A DNA stretch of 55,934 bases from the NCBI GenBank assembly GCA_016930515.1, contig JAFGGO010000172.1, forward strand, positions 1 to 55,934, in the 5' to 3' direction. The DNA comes from Promethearchaeota archaeon (lineage in GTDB: Archaea; Asgardarchaeota; Lokiarchaeia; Sigyniarchaeales; SOKP01). Shown here in pieces: positions 9,435 through 17,754 of the stretch. The notes beneath the pieces are model-generated. The model was not told the origin of the DNA. It saw only the letters and a list, made by a program, of their open reading frames with translations, and did not search any database. The position numbers were made by a program, and so were the translations under genes. Every line of letters begins with the position of its first letter. The stretch's first letter is position 1.

Positions 9435-9716
9435 TTAGCCTCCTGATAAAGGTAAAAGAAACGCTATTTTATCGCCATCTACAACGAGAATTTTGTCAAT
9501 ATCGTTCTTTTTTACGAAATTATCGTTTATCGCCACACTTATTTGAGGATTCAAATCATCAGACGATTTATTTAATAATATTGATTTTGTGGTTTTGTGA
9601 TTTTTAATAATAAACTTTGCAATTTCAATAACACTTATTTTAGAGCCTTCTAATTCTTCCGAATCTTTTTGTGCTATTTCTTTCAGTTCAGCAAAATAAA
9701 GAATTTTTATCGTCAT
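9435..9716 (-). CDS. moaD: Molybdopterin synthase small subunit MoaD (ubiquitin-like sulfur carrier)
   Basis: Beta-grasp sulfur carrier, 93 residues, ending in LPLSGG; the final Gly-Gly is the adenylation and thiocarboxylation site. The start of the fold (IKILYFAELKEIA) and VAINDNFV in the middle are typical. It would partner the adjacent MoaE. Because it ends exactly in GG without a tail, it needs no processing. In archaea such proteins can double as SAMP-type protein modifiers, but nothing here indicates that. No MoeB/E1-like activating enzyme gene is in the window. Confidence 0.92.
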   Translation of the reverse strand: MTIKILYFAELKEIAQKDSEELEGSKISVIEIAKFIIKNHKTTKSILLNKSSDDLNPQISVAINDNFVKKNDIDKILVVDGDKIAFLLPLSGG

Positions 9717-9733
9717 TATTATTGTAAAATATA

Positions 9734-10675
9734 TTATTTATAGTAAGGCTCTCGAGAAGAAATTACTTTTTGAATTATTTCTTGTGATTTCAAAGAAGGT
9801 GTGAGATCATTTAATTCTGACTTGATGTTTGTTCCTAAATCTGATCGAAATAAACACCCAAAAAGGTTGCCGTCACAACCAACCCTTAACTTAGTGCATT
9901 TATTGCAGGCTTCTTTTCCAGTCTGAATAGTTTCGATAACGGCATTATTGGGTAGCTTAAACACGTATCTATTTTGCATGTCATTTCTTCTAAATGTTTC
10001 AATTGCTCGAGCTTTTATGTCCTCAACAATATTCTCAATAGGAGCATGATGATGATCAAAAATGGATAATTCCTTACCGATAGCTTCTGATCGTTTGTGT
10101 AATTCTATTAATTGTAAAATATATCCGGTTTTTGAACAGAAATCAATTATATCATCGAGCTCTTGGTCGTTTAATCCCTTTAACATTACATAATTTAGCT
10201 TTATTGGATATAAGCCCGCCTTTTGAGCAGCTTTTAATCCTTTTAAAACTAGTTCTAAAGCATCAACTCCCGTGATTTTCTTAAAAACAGATGGTTTAAG
10301 TGAACAAAGAGAAATATTTATTCGATTTAAACCTGCATTATATAAATCACTAGCCATTTCTTTAAGAAAAAAACCGTTTGTAGTCATTGAAATGTCCTTA
10401 TATAAATGTAAATTCGATATGTTTTTTACAATCGAAACGATTTCTTTTCTGCATAGAGGCTCTCCACCAGTTAATTTGATTTTCGTAACATTTAAAGTTG
10501 TAGCCAAGAGGGTGCACAATCTTGTTATTTCATCAACACTTAAAAGACTCGTTTTAGGTATGAATCCTTCTTTATCACAATAAATACAATTATAATTACA
10601 GGCTGAAGTAACCGAAAATCTTATATGCTTGATAGTTCGATTGCAGTTATTATTGACTGCTAATTCTTCATTCAT
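9734..10675 (-). CDS. moaA: GTP 3',8-cyclase MoaA (radical SAM)
   Basis: First step of molybdopterin synthesis: radical-SAM conversion of GTP to 3',8-cyclo-GTP. The SAM cluster motif is C26-x3-C30-x2-C33 (ACNYNCIYC), followed by KLTGGEPL. The second cluster ligands are ACNKCTKLRVGC...GC in CX2CX13C spacing near residues 255-275. The gene is 313 residues. It lacks the C-terminal Gly-Gly known from bacterial MoaA and ends in EPYYK. It overlaps the upstream moaC by eight bases and precedes moaD by 17 bases, within one operon. Confidence 0.92.
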   Translation of the reverse strand: MNEELAVNNNCNRTIKHIRFSVTSACNYNCIYCDKEGFIPKTSLLSVDEITRLCTLLATTLNVTKIKLTGGEPLCRKEIVSIVKNISNLHLYKDISMTTNGFFLKEMASDLYNAGLNRINISLCSLKPSVFKKITGVDALELVLKGLKAAQKAGLYPIKLNYVMLKGLNDQELDDIIDFCSKTGYILQLIELHKRSEAIGKELSIFDHHHAPIENIVEDIKARAIETFRRNDMQNRYVFKLPNNAVIETIQTGKEACNKCTKLRVGCDGNLFGCLFRSDLGTNIKSELNDLTPSLKSQEIIQKVISSREPYYK

Positions 10676-11102
10676 TCTTCTTTATTTTTTCGTCAACTTT
10701 TATGTTTTCTATACGAGTTTTACGATATTGCCCATCTTCGTCTTTTTCGTACATTTTAACAACGTCCCACACATTTAGAAGGGCAAAGCTCACACCCGTT
10801 AAGGCTTCCATTTCAACACCTGTCTTAGCTTCTGTTTTGACAGAGCATGTAGCTTCGATCGTAGTATCGTCAATTATTTTCAAGTCCACCGATACTTTAT
10901 GTATGGGTATCGGATGACAAAGCGGTATTAAATCGGGAACTTTTTTTACACCGTTAATGGCTGCAATTCTACTAATTGTTAATACATCTCCTTTTTCTAC
11001 CGTGTTTGTTTTGATCCGTTCAATCGTAGAAGGTTTAAGAATTATCTTGCCCGATGCCTTAGCAATACGAGTTACAGGTTTTTTGTTAGATATGTCAATC
11101 AT
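10668..11102 (-). CDS. moaC: Cyclic pyranopterin monophosphate synthase MoaC
   Basis: Converts cyclo-GTP to cyclic pyranopterin monophosphate. Recognisable segments are MIDISNKKPVTRIAKASG, VLTISRIAAINGVKKVPDLIPLCHPIPIHKV, and VKTEAKTGVEMEALTGVSFALLNVWDVVKMYEK; 144 residues is full length for archaeal MoaC. The catalytic lysine region (TEAKTGVEMEAL) and the LCHP histidine are present. It is the first gene of the minus-strand moa/moe operon, so the promoter should lie in the roughly 200-base gap to the divergent mop gene. Confidence 0.94.
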   Translation of the reverse strand: MIDISNKKPVTRIAKASGKIILKPSTIERIKTNTVEKGDVLTISRIAAINGVKKVPDLIPLCHPIPIHKVSVDLKIIDDTTIEATCSVKTEAKTGVEMEALTGVSFALLNVWDVVKMYEKDEDGQYRKTRIENIKVDEKIKKNE

Positions 11103-11299
11103 GTTGATTTTTTTGACAATTCAAAGCGTTCGATTTATAGATTCATAACGATTAATTATGTAAATTAAAGAAGTTTAAAAAAATTATTGTTGATATTCGT
11201 TAAAAATAGACCATTTTGGTCCGAAAATTTAGAAAAAATCCTTGAAAAATTATTTTTATTATCACCAGTTTTAAATATCCAACTTAATTGTTATTAATT

Positions 11300-11512
11300 A
11301 TGAAAAATATCAGTGCTCGAAACATTCTAAAAGGAAAGGTAATAAAAGTAAGCCATGGTGCGGTTAATTCCGAAATTATCGTTAAAGTTGCTGAAGGTGT
11401 TGAGATCGCCTCTATCATAACCAAAAGTTCCGCTGAGCGATTAGGCTTAAAAGAAGGTAAAGAAGCTCATGTGATAATTAAAGCGTCGAATGTAATGATT
11501 GCCACGGATTAA
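11300..11512 (+). CDS. Molybdenum-pterin/oxyanion-binding Mop protein
   Basis: Single Mop (TOBE-like) domain of about 70 residues: KNISARNILKGKVIKV, HGAVNSEIIVKVAEG, ITKSSAERLGLKEGKEAHVIIKASNVMIA. Such proteins assemble as hexamers that bind molybdate or tungstate and buffer it inside the cell. I start at ATG 11300; an in-frame TTG at 11288 would add MLLI. A TATA-like AT-rich stretch precedes it. It sits between the moa operon, from which it diverges, and the convergent wtpC, which fits oxyanion storage or sensing. Confidence 0.9.
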   Translation: MKNISARNILKGKVIKVSHGAVNSEIIVKVAEGVEIASIITKSSAERLGLKEGKEAHVIIKASNVMIATD

Positions 11513-11518
11513 CAAATT

Positions 11519-12571
11519 TTATTCCGTTTTCTTGATTGAGATTGCAGTTGCCTTGAATGAAACAAAAATTTCATCACCAGCATTCAAGTTCAAATCTTCT
11601 TTAGCGTTTGAGGTTATGTAAGCTTTTAATCCATTTTTCATAGTAACTTGGACTAACTCCTTGCTAAGCAGAAAAATTTCTTGAATTTCGCTTTTTATGT
11701 TATTTCTTATGCTACTTTTAAAATAAGCTTTTGATAATACGATGTTTTCAGGTCTGATGAACGCAATCACTTTACCAGATTCGATCTCGGATAGACAATG
11801 GATTATAAAACCATTTGTCCTTATTTCTGCGTACCCATCGACATTTTTGACTATTTCTCCCTCAAGAATATTTTCCATCCCTACAAATTCCGCGTTTTTT
11901 ACCGATTTAGGCGAGTTAAAAATATTTTGAGCGGTACCTGTATCGACAATTTCACCATTCATTATGAGAGAGACTCGGTCTCCAATAATGGCTTCGTTTT
12001 GGTTATGGGTCACCTTAATAGTTGTCAAATCGTTTGAATCATGGATGGATTTGACGATCTTCGTTGCATCTTTTTTCGTTACAGGATCCAAGGCACTAAA
12101 AGGTTCGTCCAAGAGTAATATTTTTGGATTAGTAATAAGCGCTCTAGCCAAGGCAACTTTTTGCTGTTCTCCACCAGATAAAGTTTGAGGATATCTATCC
12201 TTTAAATGAAGAATGTCAAAATTTTCCATCATTTCTTTTGTTCTCTGATTTATCTCCTTCCTTTTAACTCGTTGCATTTCCAATCCAAAACTGATGTTAC
12301 TTTCAACATCTATGTGAGGAAACAAGGAATAATCTTGATATACAAAACCAATTTTTCTTTGATAAGGAGGAATTTTACCCATATTTGTTCCATCTATAAA
12401 AATTTCTCCGCTTTGTACTTTGTGGAATCCCGCGATTAATTCTAATAATAAAGTCTTTCCCGCACCAGTTGGTCCTAGAATGACATAATATTCGTTTTTA
12501 TCGATCTCAAGGGTAATATTTTTGAGCCGAAATCCTCCAAAATTTGCGTTCACTCCTTTCATTTCAATCAT
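11519..12571 (-). CDS. wtpC: Tungstate/molybdate ABC transporter ATPase WtpC/ModC
   Basis: ATPase of the oxyanion importer. Walker A is GPTGAGKT near residue 33, Q-loop YQDYSLFPH, signature LSGGEQQK near 132, Walker B LLLDEPFSALD, H-loop THNQ. Residues about 240-350 form a TOBE-type regulatory domain (MENILEGEIV, IRPENIVLSK, EIQEIFLLSKELVQVTMKNG) that can bind the substrate and inhibit transport when the cell is replete. It follows wtpB by 16 bases and ends against the convergent mop gene. Walker, signature and H-loop residues are all intact. Confidence 0.92.
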   Translation of the reverse strand: MIEMKGVNANFGGFRLKNITLEIDKNEYYVILGPTGAGKTLLLELIAGFHKVQSGEIFIDGTNMGKIPPYQRKIGFVYQDYSLFPHIDVESNISFGLEMQRVKRKEINQRTKEMMENFDILHLKDRYPQTLSGGEQQKVALARALITNPKILLLDEPFSALDPVTKKDATKIVKSIHDSNDLTTIKVTHNQNEAIIGDRVSLIMNGEIVDTGTAQNIFNSPKSVKNAEFVGMENILEGEIVKNVDGYAEIRTNGFIIHCLSEIESGKVIAFIRPENIVLSKAYFKSSIRNNIKSEIQEIFLLSKELVQVTMKNGLKAYITSNAKEDLNLNAGDEIFVSFKATAISIKKTE

Positions 12572-12587
12572 AAATCTTCCCGAAATC

Positions 12588-13451
12588 TTAAATCACCTTT
12601 TCGACTTCTTTTTCTCTGGTTAATATATATATTATTATGAATATGAACAGACAAATTATTATCAACAAAAAGGCGATTGGTGCAGAACCCGATAATCCTT
12701 GAGTAATGTACCTATCGTAAATCAATACTGGAGCGATAAATGGATAATATGCTATGAAGACCACTGCGCCAAATTCGCTAATACCTCTTGCCCAACACAT
12801 GACGGCACCTGAAACCATATTTCTCTTATTGAGGGGTAGCATTACTCTTATAAATATGCGTCGCTCGGTTGCTCCTAAGCTTTTAGCTACAAACGACAAA
12901 TGTGGATTAATACCTTTAAATCCGTCTCGAACCGTGTTAATGTAAATAGGCATGCTCACGAATAATAAAGCAACGATAATACCTATAATATTATCTTCAA
13001 ACATTATTCCAATTTCTCTGAAAGGAGCTCCGACCCATCCGTGCCTGGAAAATAACGATAATATCAAGATTCCCGCAACGCTGTGAGGGATCATTATCGG
13101 TATGTTTATAATTGAATTAACTAACGCTTTACCTTTAAATTTATAATGCGCCACTAAATAGGCTAAGGGGGTACCAAAAATGATGGTGATGAGGGTTGCA
13201 ACAAAAGCAGCATAAAAGGTAAGTAATATCGTTTCAATGACATAGCTATCAAAGATTGTTTTTACAAAATTATCGTAATTCAAGAATAATTGTTTTACGC
13301 CCATATTAATAAGGGCAAAAAGAATAAACAAGAATAAAACTGAACCTAAAATCAAAAACAAAAAAAAAAATGAATAGGATTTAAAAATCCTTTTAATTAT
13401 TGTTTTAAATTTATTTTTTTCGAGAGAAATCATTGATTTGACTTGTTTCAC
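12588..13451 (-). CDS. wtpB: Tungstate/molybdate ABC transporter permease WtpB/ModB
   Basis: Permease subunit with about six membrane segments between residues 25 and 280. The ATPase-coupling EAA-type loop is visible as VAKSLGATERRIFIRVMLPLNKR near residue 190. Length 287 is slightly longer than typical because of a basic N-terminal segment rich in lysine. The start is GTG at 13451, four bases after the wtpA stop; an internal ATG at 13433 is also possible. It forms an operon wtpA-wtpB-wtpC. Confidence 0.92.
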   Translation of the reverse strand: MKQVKSMISLEKNKFKTIIKRIFKSYSFFFLFLILGSVLFLFILFALINMGVKQLFLNYDNFVKTIFDSYVIETILLTFYAAFVATLITIIFGTPLAYLVAHYKFKGKALVNSIINIPIMIPHSVAGILILSLFSRHGWVGAPFREIGIMFEDNIIGIIVALLFVSMPIYINTVRDGFKGINPHLSFVAKSLGATERRIFIRVMLPLNKRNMVSGAVMCWARGISEFGAVVFIAYYPFIAPVLIYDRYITQGLSGSAPIAFLLIIICLFIFIIIYILTREKEVEKVI

Positions 13452-13454
13452 TAA

Positions 13455-14513
13455 TTAAGTTATTGGACAACAATATTGATATAGATTTTGGGGGATCCAA
13501 GTGCCATAGTTTTCGGTTGGACATGGTGTTAGCACTGGCTGACCTAAATCTTCAAATATTTCTTTACCTACTTCGTTAATCACATATTCAACGAATTCTG
13601 CTCCTAAATCAGGGTGATCCGCATTTAATGGAACTGTTATTCCGTAAGTAATCGATTTACCCGTGCTTGTAGAGTCGTCAGATTTTTTTACTTTAACTTT
13701 TCCGTAATACTCATCCAATACCGATTCGTTCAAGGCTAAAATCGGTTCCAATGCGATAAAATTAAGTTTGTGTTGAATTGCAACGCTCATGTATTCAAAA
13801 GCATAATCTAAAACCCCTTCTTCTAACAATGTTATTAAATCAACCGATTTATCCCTGATATTTACATTACTCGTTTCAGCGTTGTAAGATAAATCTTCTA
13901 CGCAAGTTATCGTATAATTCTCTCCATCGTCAGAACATGTAATACCTGCTATATCATCCATAACTAAATCGTCAAGAATGTTGTTCTTTGAATAATTTAA
14001 CTCTGCCAGCTGGAGAACCATCAAGGTACGATATCCGCACGGGTCCTTATTTGGATTCGAAAACCCCCATTCTATTCCCGACGCATTCAAGTATTCCCAG
14101 AAATTTGTTGCGTTTATTTCTCCGTGTCCAGATGGGAGCGAACCGTAATAGCATAAGACCATTTGGTTCGTTGCAAATTGGATAGTATAGTTTTGATATT
14201 GTTTGTCCATTTTTGGTATGAGGCTCCAGTCAGCAAGGGCTAAAACATCACAGGGCTTGTTTTGCTCAGTAATCTTTTTCACGCAATCGACGCTTCCCGC
14301 GCTTTCTAAGCGTACATCGATGTTTGGATGGTCAGATTCATAGAGCGCTTCAATTTCTTGCATGGGTACCGCAAGGCTTCCTGCGTGATATACTTTTAAA
14401 GGTGTTTTATAAGATCCCGTAGAATAATAGAAGGCGGCGTATCCTCCAACGCTTATCCCAATAATCGCAATAATTGCAATAGCGATCACACCATATTTTA
14501 CTTTAGTCTCCAT
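13455..14513 (-). CDS. wtpA: Tungstate/molybdate-binding protein WtpA
   Basis: Extracellular oxyanion-binding protein with an N-terminal membrane anchor (VIAIAIIAIIGISVGGYAAFYY). The WtpA-type opening is KVYHAGSLAVPMQEIEALYE, then VRLESAGSVDCVKKI, DVLALADWSLIP, and FSNPNKDPCGYRTLMVLQLAE. The DPCGYR motif and overall length (352) match the archaeal WtpA group rather than bacterial ModA. Tungstate is therefore as likely as molybdate. First gene of its operon; about 120 bases of AT-rich sequence with TATA-like runs lie upstream. Confidence 0.92.
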   Translation of the reverse strand: METKVKYGVIAIAIIAIIGISVGGYAAFYYSTGSYKTPLKVYHAGSLAVPMQEIEALYESDHPNIDVRLESAGSVDCVKKITEQNKPCDVLALADWSLIPKMDKQYQNYTIQFATNQMVLCYYGSLPSGHGEINATNFWEYLNASGIEWGFSNPNKDPCGYRTLMVLQLAELNYSKNNILDDLVMDDIAGITCSDDGENYTITCVEDLSYNAETSNVNIRDKSVDLITLLEEGVLDYAFEYMSVAIQHKLNFIALEPILALNESVLDEYYGKVKVKKSDDSTSTGKSITYGITVPLNADHPDLGAEFVEYVINEVGKEIFEDLGQPVLTPCPTENYGTWIPQNLYQYCCPIT

Positions 14514-14631
14514 TTACTTCACTTATATATATAATATTTCCTTATGTTCAGTCGTACATAATGGAATAATTATTCAACATGTTTCTTAAAAATAAAGGTT
14601 TATGAATTAATATTCTATTAAACGAAAAAAT

Positions 14632-15468
14632 TTAGATCAGGTTTGCAAGGTTATTCAATATGGTTTCTTTTCTCACTGAACCAAACTCAAGATCTCGGCG
14701 TTCAATAATGATATTCAGGTTTTCTATGAGTCGTTCTGCGAAGTAATTAAAGGAAAACTTGAAATCGTTGTTTATTTTGTAATATTTCTTCAAAAATACT
14801 TTTATTAATTCTATCTTAGGACGAGGTTCTTTCGATTCGAATATTCCAGGGTTAGTATCGAGCAATGCGCAACAAATCCAAGCTAAATCATCATGGTAAT
14901 TGCCCTCGTACGCTTCTTCGAAATCAAGCCCATACACATCGTGAGTTGCGGGATTATATATAAAATCCCTTAATCGAGCGTCTCCCTTGTTTACAACAAT
15001 AACATCGTTTTCAGTCCTTCGTATTATGTTGTTTTTATGAAAGATGGCAAACCATCGGGCGAGTTTTTTAACACTATGCTTGAGTTTCCTCCGAATGTGA
15101 AGTTTTAAATCGTTTAAAGATGAGATATTTTTCAAGTTATTGTTTATGAAGTTCGTAAGGTTGATGCCCTGTATTTTCTCCATTAAAATGTAAGGTTTCC
15201 TGTAAAATAATACTTTTGGAACTAAGGTTTGTTGTTGTTCTAAAAGTTTCAACATTTGGTATTCTCTTTCGGCAAATTCCGTTTGAAATAATTTCAAGAC
15301 AACGATTTTAGGAAAGTGAGCTGGTTTGATTTTAAATATGAGTTCAAATACTATATTCTTCCTGCTCGTGAGACGGTTGAGTATGAAATCGTTTTCCCCC
15401 TCTATGAGATCTGGGATTTGGTCGCTTAAATCTTGAATAATTCTTTCTTTGATTTTTTGAGGGTCCAT
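14632..15468 (-). CDS. Aminoglycoside-phosphotransferase/RIO-like kinase-fold protein
   Basis: Small kinase-fold protein of 278 residues. The N-lobe lysine is probably in IVVLKLFQ near residue 77, followed by EREYQMLKLL. The catalytic loop reads NKGDARLRDFIYN near residue 165, where the common HxD histidine is replaced and D is retained, and the metal-binding segment is GLDFEEA. YILMEKIQG marks the hinge. This pattern fits archaeal serine/threonine-kinase-like or APH proteins. The substrate is unknown. It stands alone between wtpA and a divergent DUF166-like gene. Confidence 0.72.
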   Translation of the reverse strand: MDPQKIKERIIQDLSDQIPDLIEGENDFILNRLTSRKNIVFELIFKIKPAHFPKIVVLKLFQTEFAEREYQMLKLLEQQQTLVPKVLFYRKPYILMEKIQGINLTNFINNNLKNISSLNDLKLHIRRKLKHSVKKLARWFAIFHKNNIIRRTENDVIVVNKGDARLRDFIYNPATHDVYGLDFEEAYEGNYHDDLAWICCALLDTNPGIFESKEPRPKIELIKVFLKKYYKINNDFKFSFNYFAERLIENLNIIIERRDLEFGSVRKETILNNLANLI

Positions 15469-15632
15469 CTCAAGAAGAGTAAGGTTTAGGAGTTTAAAAA
15501 CTTGCTAGTTTAAAATCCTTTCTCTCCAGTATTTTTTAACGGACAGTAAGATGAACATGTTCAGCGTTAAGAATATATAATTTATAGCACATAAAAAAAA
15601 CAAATAAAAGCGTTAAAAAAGTGATCAAAGTG

Positions 15633-16520
15633 ATGAGCGATAAAAATAAAAAGTACACTTTAGGGATATTCTACGGTGTTGGTCCTGAAACTGAAATGCT
15701 AACGCAGAAATTCGTGGGAAACTTGATTAATTCAGACGATTTTTGCAAGGCCTGCGAAAATCTCGAGCTTAACATTAAATGCGATAAATGTCGAGAGCAT
15801 TTGAAAAACTACTCTGCCTCCATATATTTTTACGAACAAGTGGGCAAGGATGTACCAGATTTTATCGAAGAACCTACTGAATATCTTCCTAAATCAATCC
15901 CCCCTGTAGATTTTTTGCTTGTCGTTGGTATCCATCAGGATTTACTCGGGGGGCTTCCTGAATACTTGAGTGATAAAGATGTTAAAGCAGTAATCGTACC
16001 AATTGAAGATCCTATTTGGGTTCCTCCTGGACTTCAAATCCAAGTGCTTAAAGACTTTGAATTTATGGGAATTCAAGCGGCATTTCCTAAACCATTTTGC
16101 GCATTAAGAAAGGAATACGATGAGCATAACAAGATAGGATATCATCTTACCAAAAAGCATGATTACATTCACGAATTTATTGATTATTTCAAGGTTGGCG
16201 TGCCTATTGTATCTTTTTTGATGAGTAAAGACGGAAAATCTATTGAAGATAAATGCGTGATACAATGTGCACCCTGTGGTTCAACACATTACGTATGCCA
16301 GCAACTAAAAGGTAAATATATTGAAAACAACGGTACTTCTCTTAACGAAAAAATCAGCAAGGCACACCACGCCTACCCCTGCAACGCTTCAATGGATCAA
16401 GACACGATTCTTAAAGATTCTTGCTTACATGTCGGTGGATATTTGGTAAGAAACGCCATCAGAAAAGACTTGGGGTTGGAAATCGAAGAAAGTCAAAAAT
16501 TAACATATATCATCAAATAA
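15633..16520 (+). CDS. DUF166-like cysteine-rich archaeal protein
   Basis: A soluble protein of about 295 residues with several cysteine pairs: CKACENL, CDKCREH near residues 35-55, and the conserved-looking CAPCGSTHYVC near residue 215, with further cysteines in HAYPCNASMD and DSCLHVGGY. The pattern resembles the archaeal DUF166 family, sometimes labelled thymidylate-synthase-like, but with an extra cysteine-rich N-terminal insert. A metal or iron-sulfur site is plausible. I start at ATG 15633; GTG at 15621 would add four residues. It is transcribed alone, divergent from the kinase-fold gene. Function unknown. Confidence 0.6.
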   Translation: MSDKNKKYTLGIFYGVGPETEMLTQKFVGNLINSDDFCKACENLELNIKCDKCREHLKNYSASIYFYEQVGKDVPDFIEEPTEYLPKSIPPVDFLLVVGIHQDLLGGLPEYLSDKDVKAVIVPIEDPIWVPPGLQIQVLKDFEFMGIQAAFPKPFCALRKEYDEHNKIGYHLTKKHDYIHEFIDYFKVGVPIVSFLMSKDGKSIEDKCVIQCAPCGSTHYVCQQLKGKYIENNGTSLNEKISKAHHAYPCNASMDQDTILKDSCLHVGGYLVRNAIRKDLGLEIEESQKLTYIIK

Positions 16521-16703
16521 AATATCTTTTATTTTAATCAAGTTCTTTTTTCTTTAAATTAAGAAATATAAAACAATTCTTGGATTCCTCCATCTCCTTA
16601 TAAAATATCTTTTTGTTAACATTTAAAATAAACCTCTTTTATGTGTTTGTTAACGATTCAAATAAAAATTAGTCGAAAAATTCAATTTTTAACTAATGCA
16701 ACG

Positions 16704-17741
16704 ATGTCACGCAACGATATCATTCTTGGCTTGTTTTATTCCGATATCAACAATTTAATACACGAAAAGATAAAGAATTCCGAAAAACTTTCTCAAGAAC
16801 GATACGATCAAGTTAAAATGCTTCCATTCAAGTTCTTAGGTCCAGTTTTCCTCACTAGCGGAAGTAATAGCGATCTTTCTTGGAGGATAGACTTTATCGA
16901 ATCATCCTTATCTTTATTGCAAAATCAGGCTAATAATACAGGAACATTACAAACATTTTTTAACATAAATTCCACCTTTAAAACAGAAGATAGCGTGACC
17001 AATCTTTTTACACTAATAGGTTCTCCTTATACCGAAGACATTAAGGTTATAGAAGATAAAATGAGGGATTACATTCATCCTATCATTGAACAAGGCGTAT
17101 ATGTTAATTCAAAGCAATTAGGAAGAAAGTTTAAAGCTGATCGCTATATAAGGGAGGAACTTGAACGCGGTATTGATTTAATAGAATATTATATGGGTTC
17201 ATCCAGAAAGATGTACTGGGAAGAACAACAAGTCTATGATAGCGTTGGGATTATTGAACGAAAAAGTGTGGATAACTCCAAATCGTCAAGACTTTATACA
17301 TTTGACCTTGGAGACGAATTAAAAAAAAAATCATTACCTCTAATTCCGTCTTATTATGTGATGACTGTCCTACCCGATTTTTATGAAAACCTAGTCAATG
17401 AGACTTTAAGCCTATTTGATATCATGAATTATTATACGAATATTCGACAAATAAAACTGAGTAATATTGATAAAAAAGTCGTGTATTTTGAGGAATACAT
17501 TGAGGATAGAGGAAATAAACGAAGTTTGGGAGTAATACTTGTGAAAACGAAGAAAAGTTCAATTGATTCGAAAAATCTACTGAATTTTCGAAAATATTTG
17601 AGACAATACTTGGATAATAGTTCCACGCTGGAAGAAACAATTGCTAATATCAATCCGCGGATTTCTACAAAGGGGTGGTCAACAAATACGGACGAAGAAT
17701 TAAACGATATTCATGCTAAATTAGATTTAGACATTAATTAA
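16704..17741 (+). CDS. Uncharacterised protein, first of a two-gene unit
   Basis: Unrecognised soluble protein of 345 residues (366 from an earlier ATG at 16641). Opening MSRNDIILGLFYSDINNLIHEKI looks like a natural N-terminus, so I prefer ATG 16704. The middle is helical and charged (FKADRYIREELERGIDLIEYYMGS), and the C-terminal half contains beta-rich segments such as KKVVYFEEYIEDRGNKR. There are no membrane segments, cysteine clusters or nucleotide motifs. It ends 13 bases before the next gene, and the two are likely co-transcribed. No family assignment is possible from sequence alone. Confidence 0.6.
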   Translation: MSRNDIILGLFYSDINNLIHEKIKNSEKLSQERYDQVKMLPFKFLGPVFLTSGSNSDLSWRIDFIESSLSLLQNQANNTGTLQTFFNINSTFKTEDSVTNLFTLIGSPYTEDIKVIEDKMRDYIHPIIEQGVYVNSKQLGRKFKADRYIREELERGIDLIEYYMGSSRKMYWEEQQVYDSVGIIERKSVDNSKSSRLYTFDLGDELKKKSLPLIPSYYVMTVLPDFYENLVNETLSLFDIMNYYTNIRQIKLSNIDKKVVYFEEYIEDRGNKRSLGVILVKTKKSSIDSKNLLNFRKYLRQYLDNSSTLEETIANINPRISTKGWSTNTDEELNDIHAKLDLDIN

Positions 17742-17754
17742 CCCTATATTAAAA

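Noticed and set aside
9734..10675. MoaA lacking the C-terminal Gly-Gly as a defect
   Set aside because: Both cluster motifs are intact and, as far as I recall, archaeal MoaA proteins often lack the Gly-Gly, so it is probably not a loss of function.
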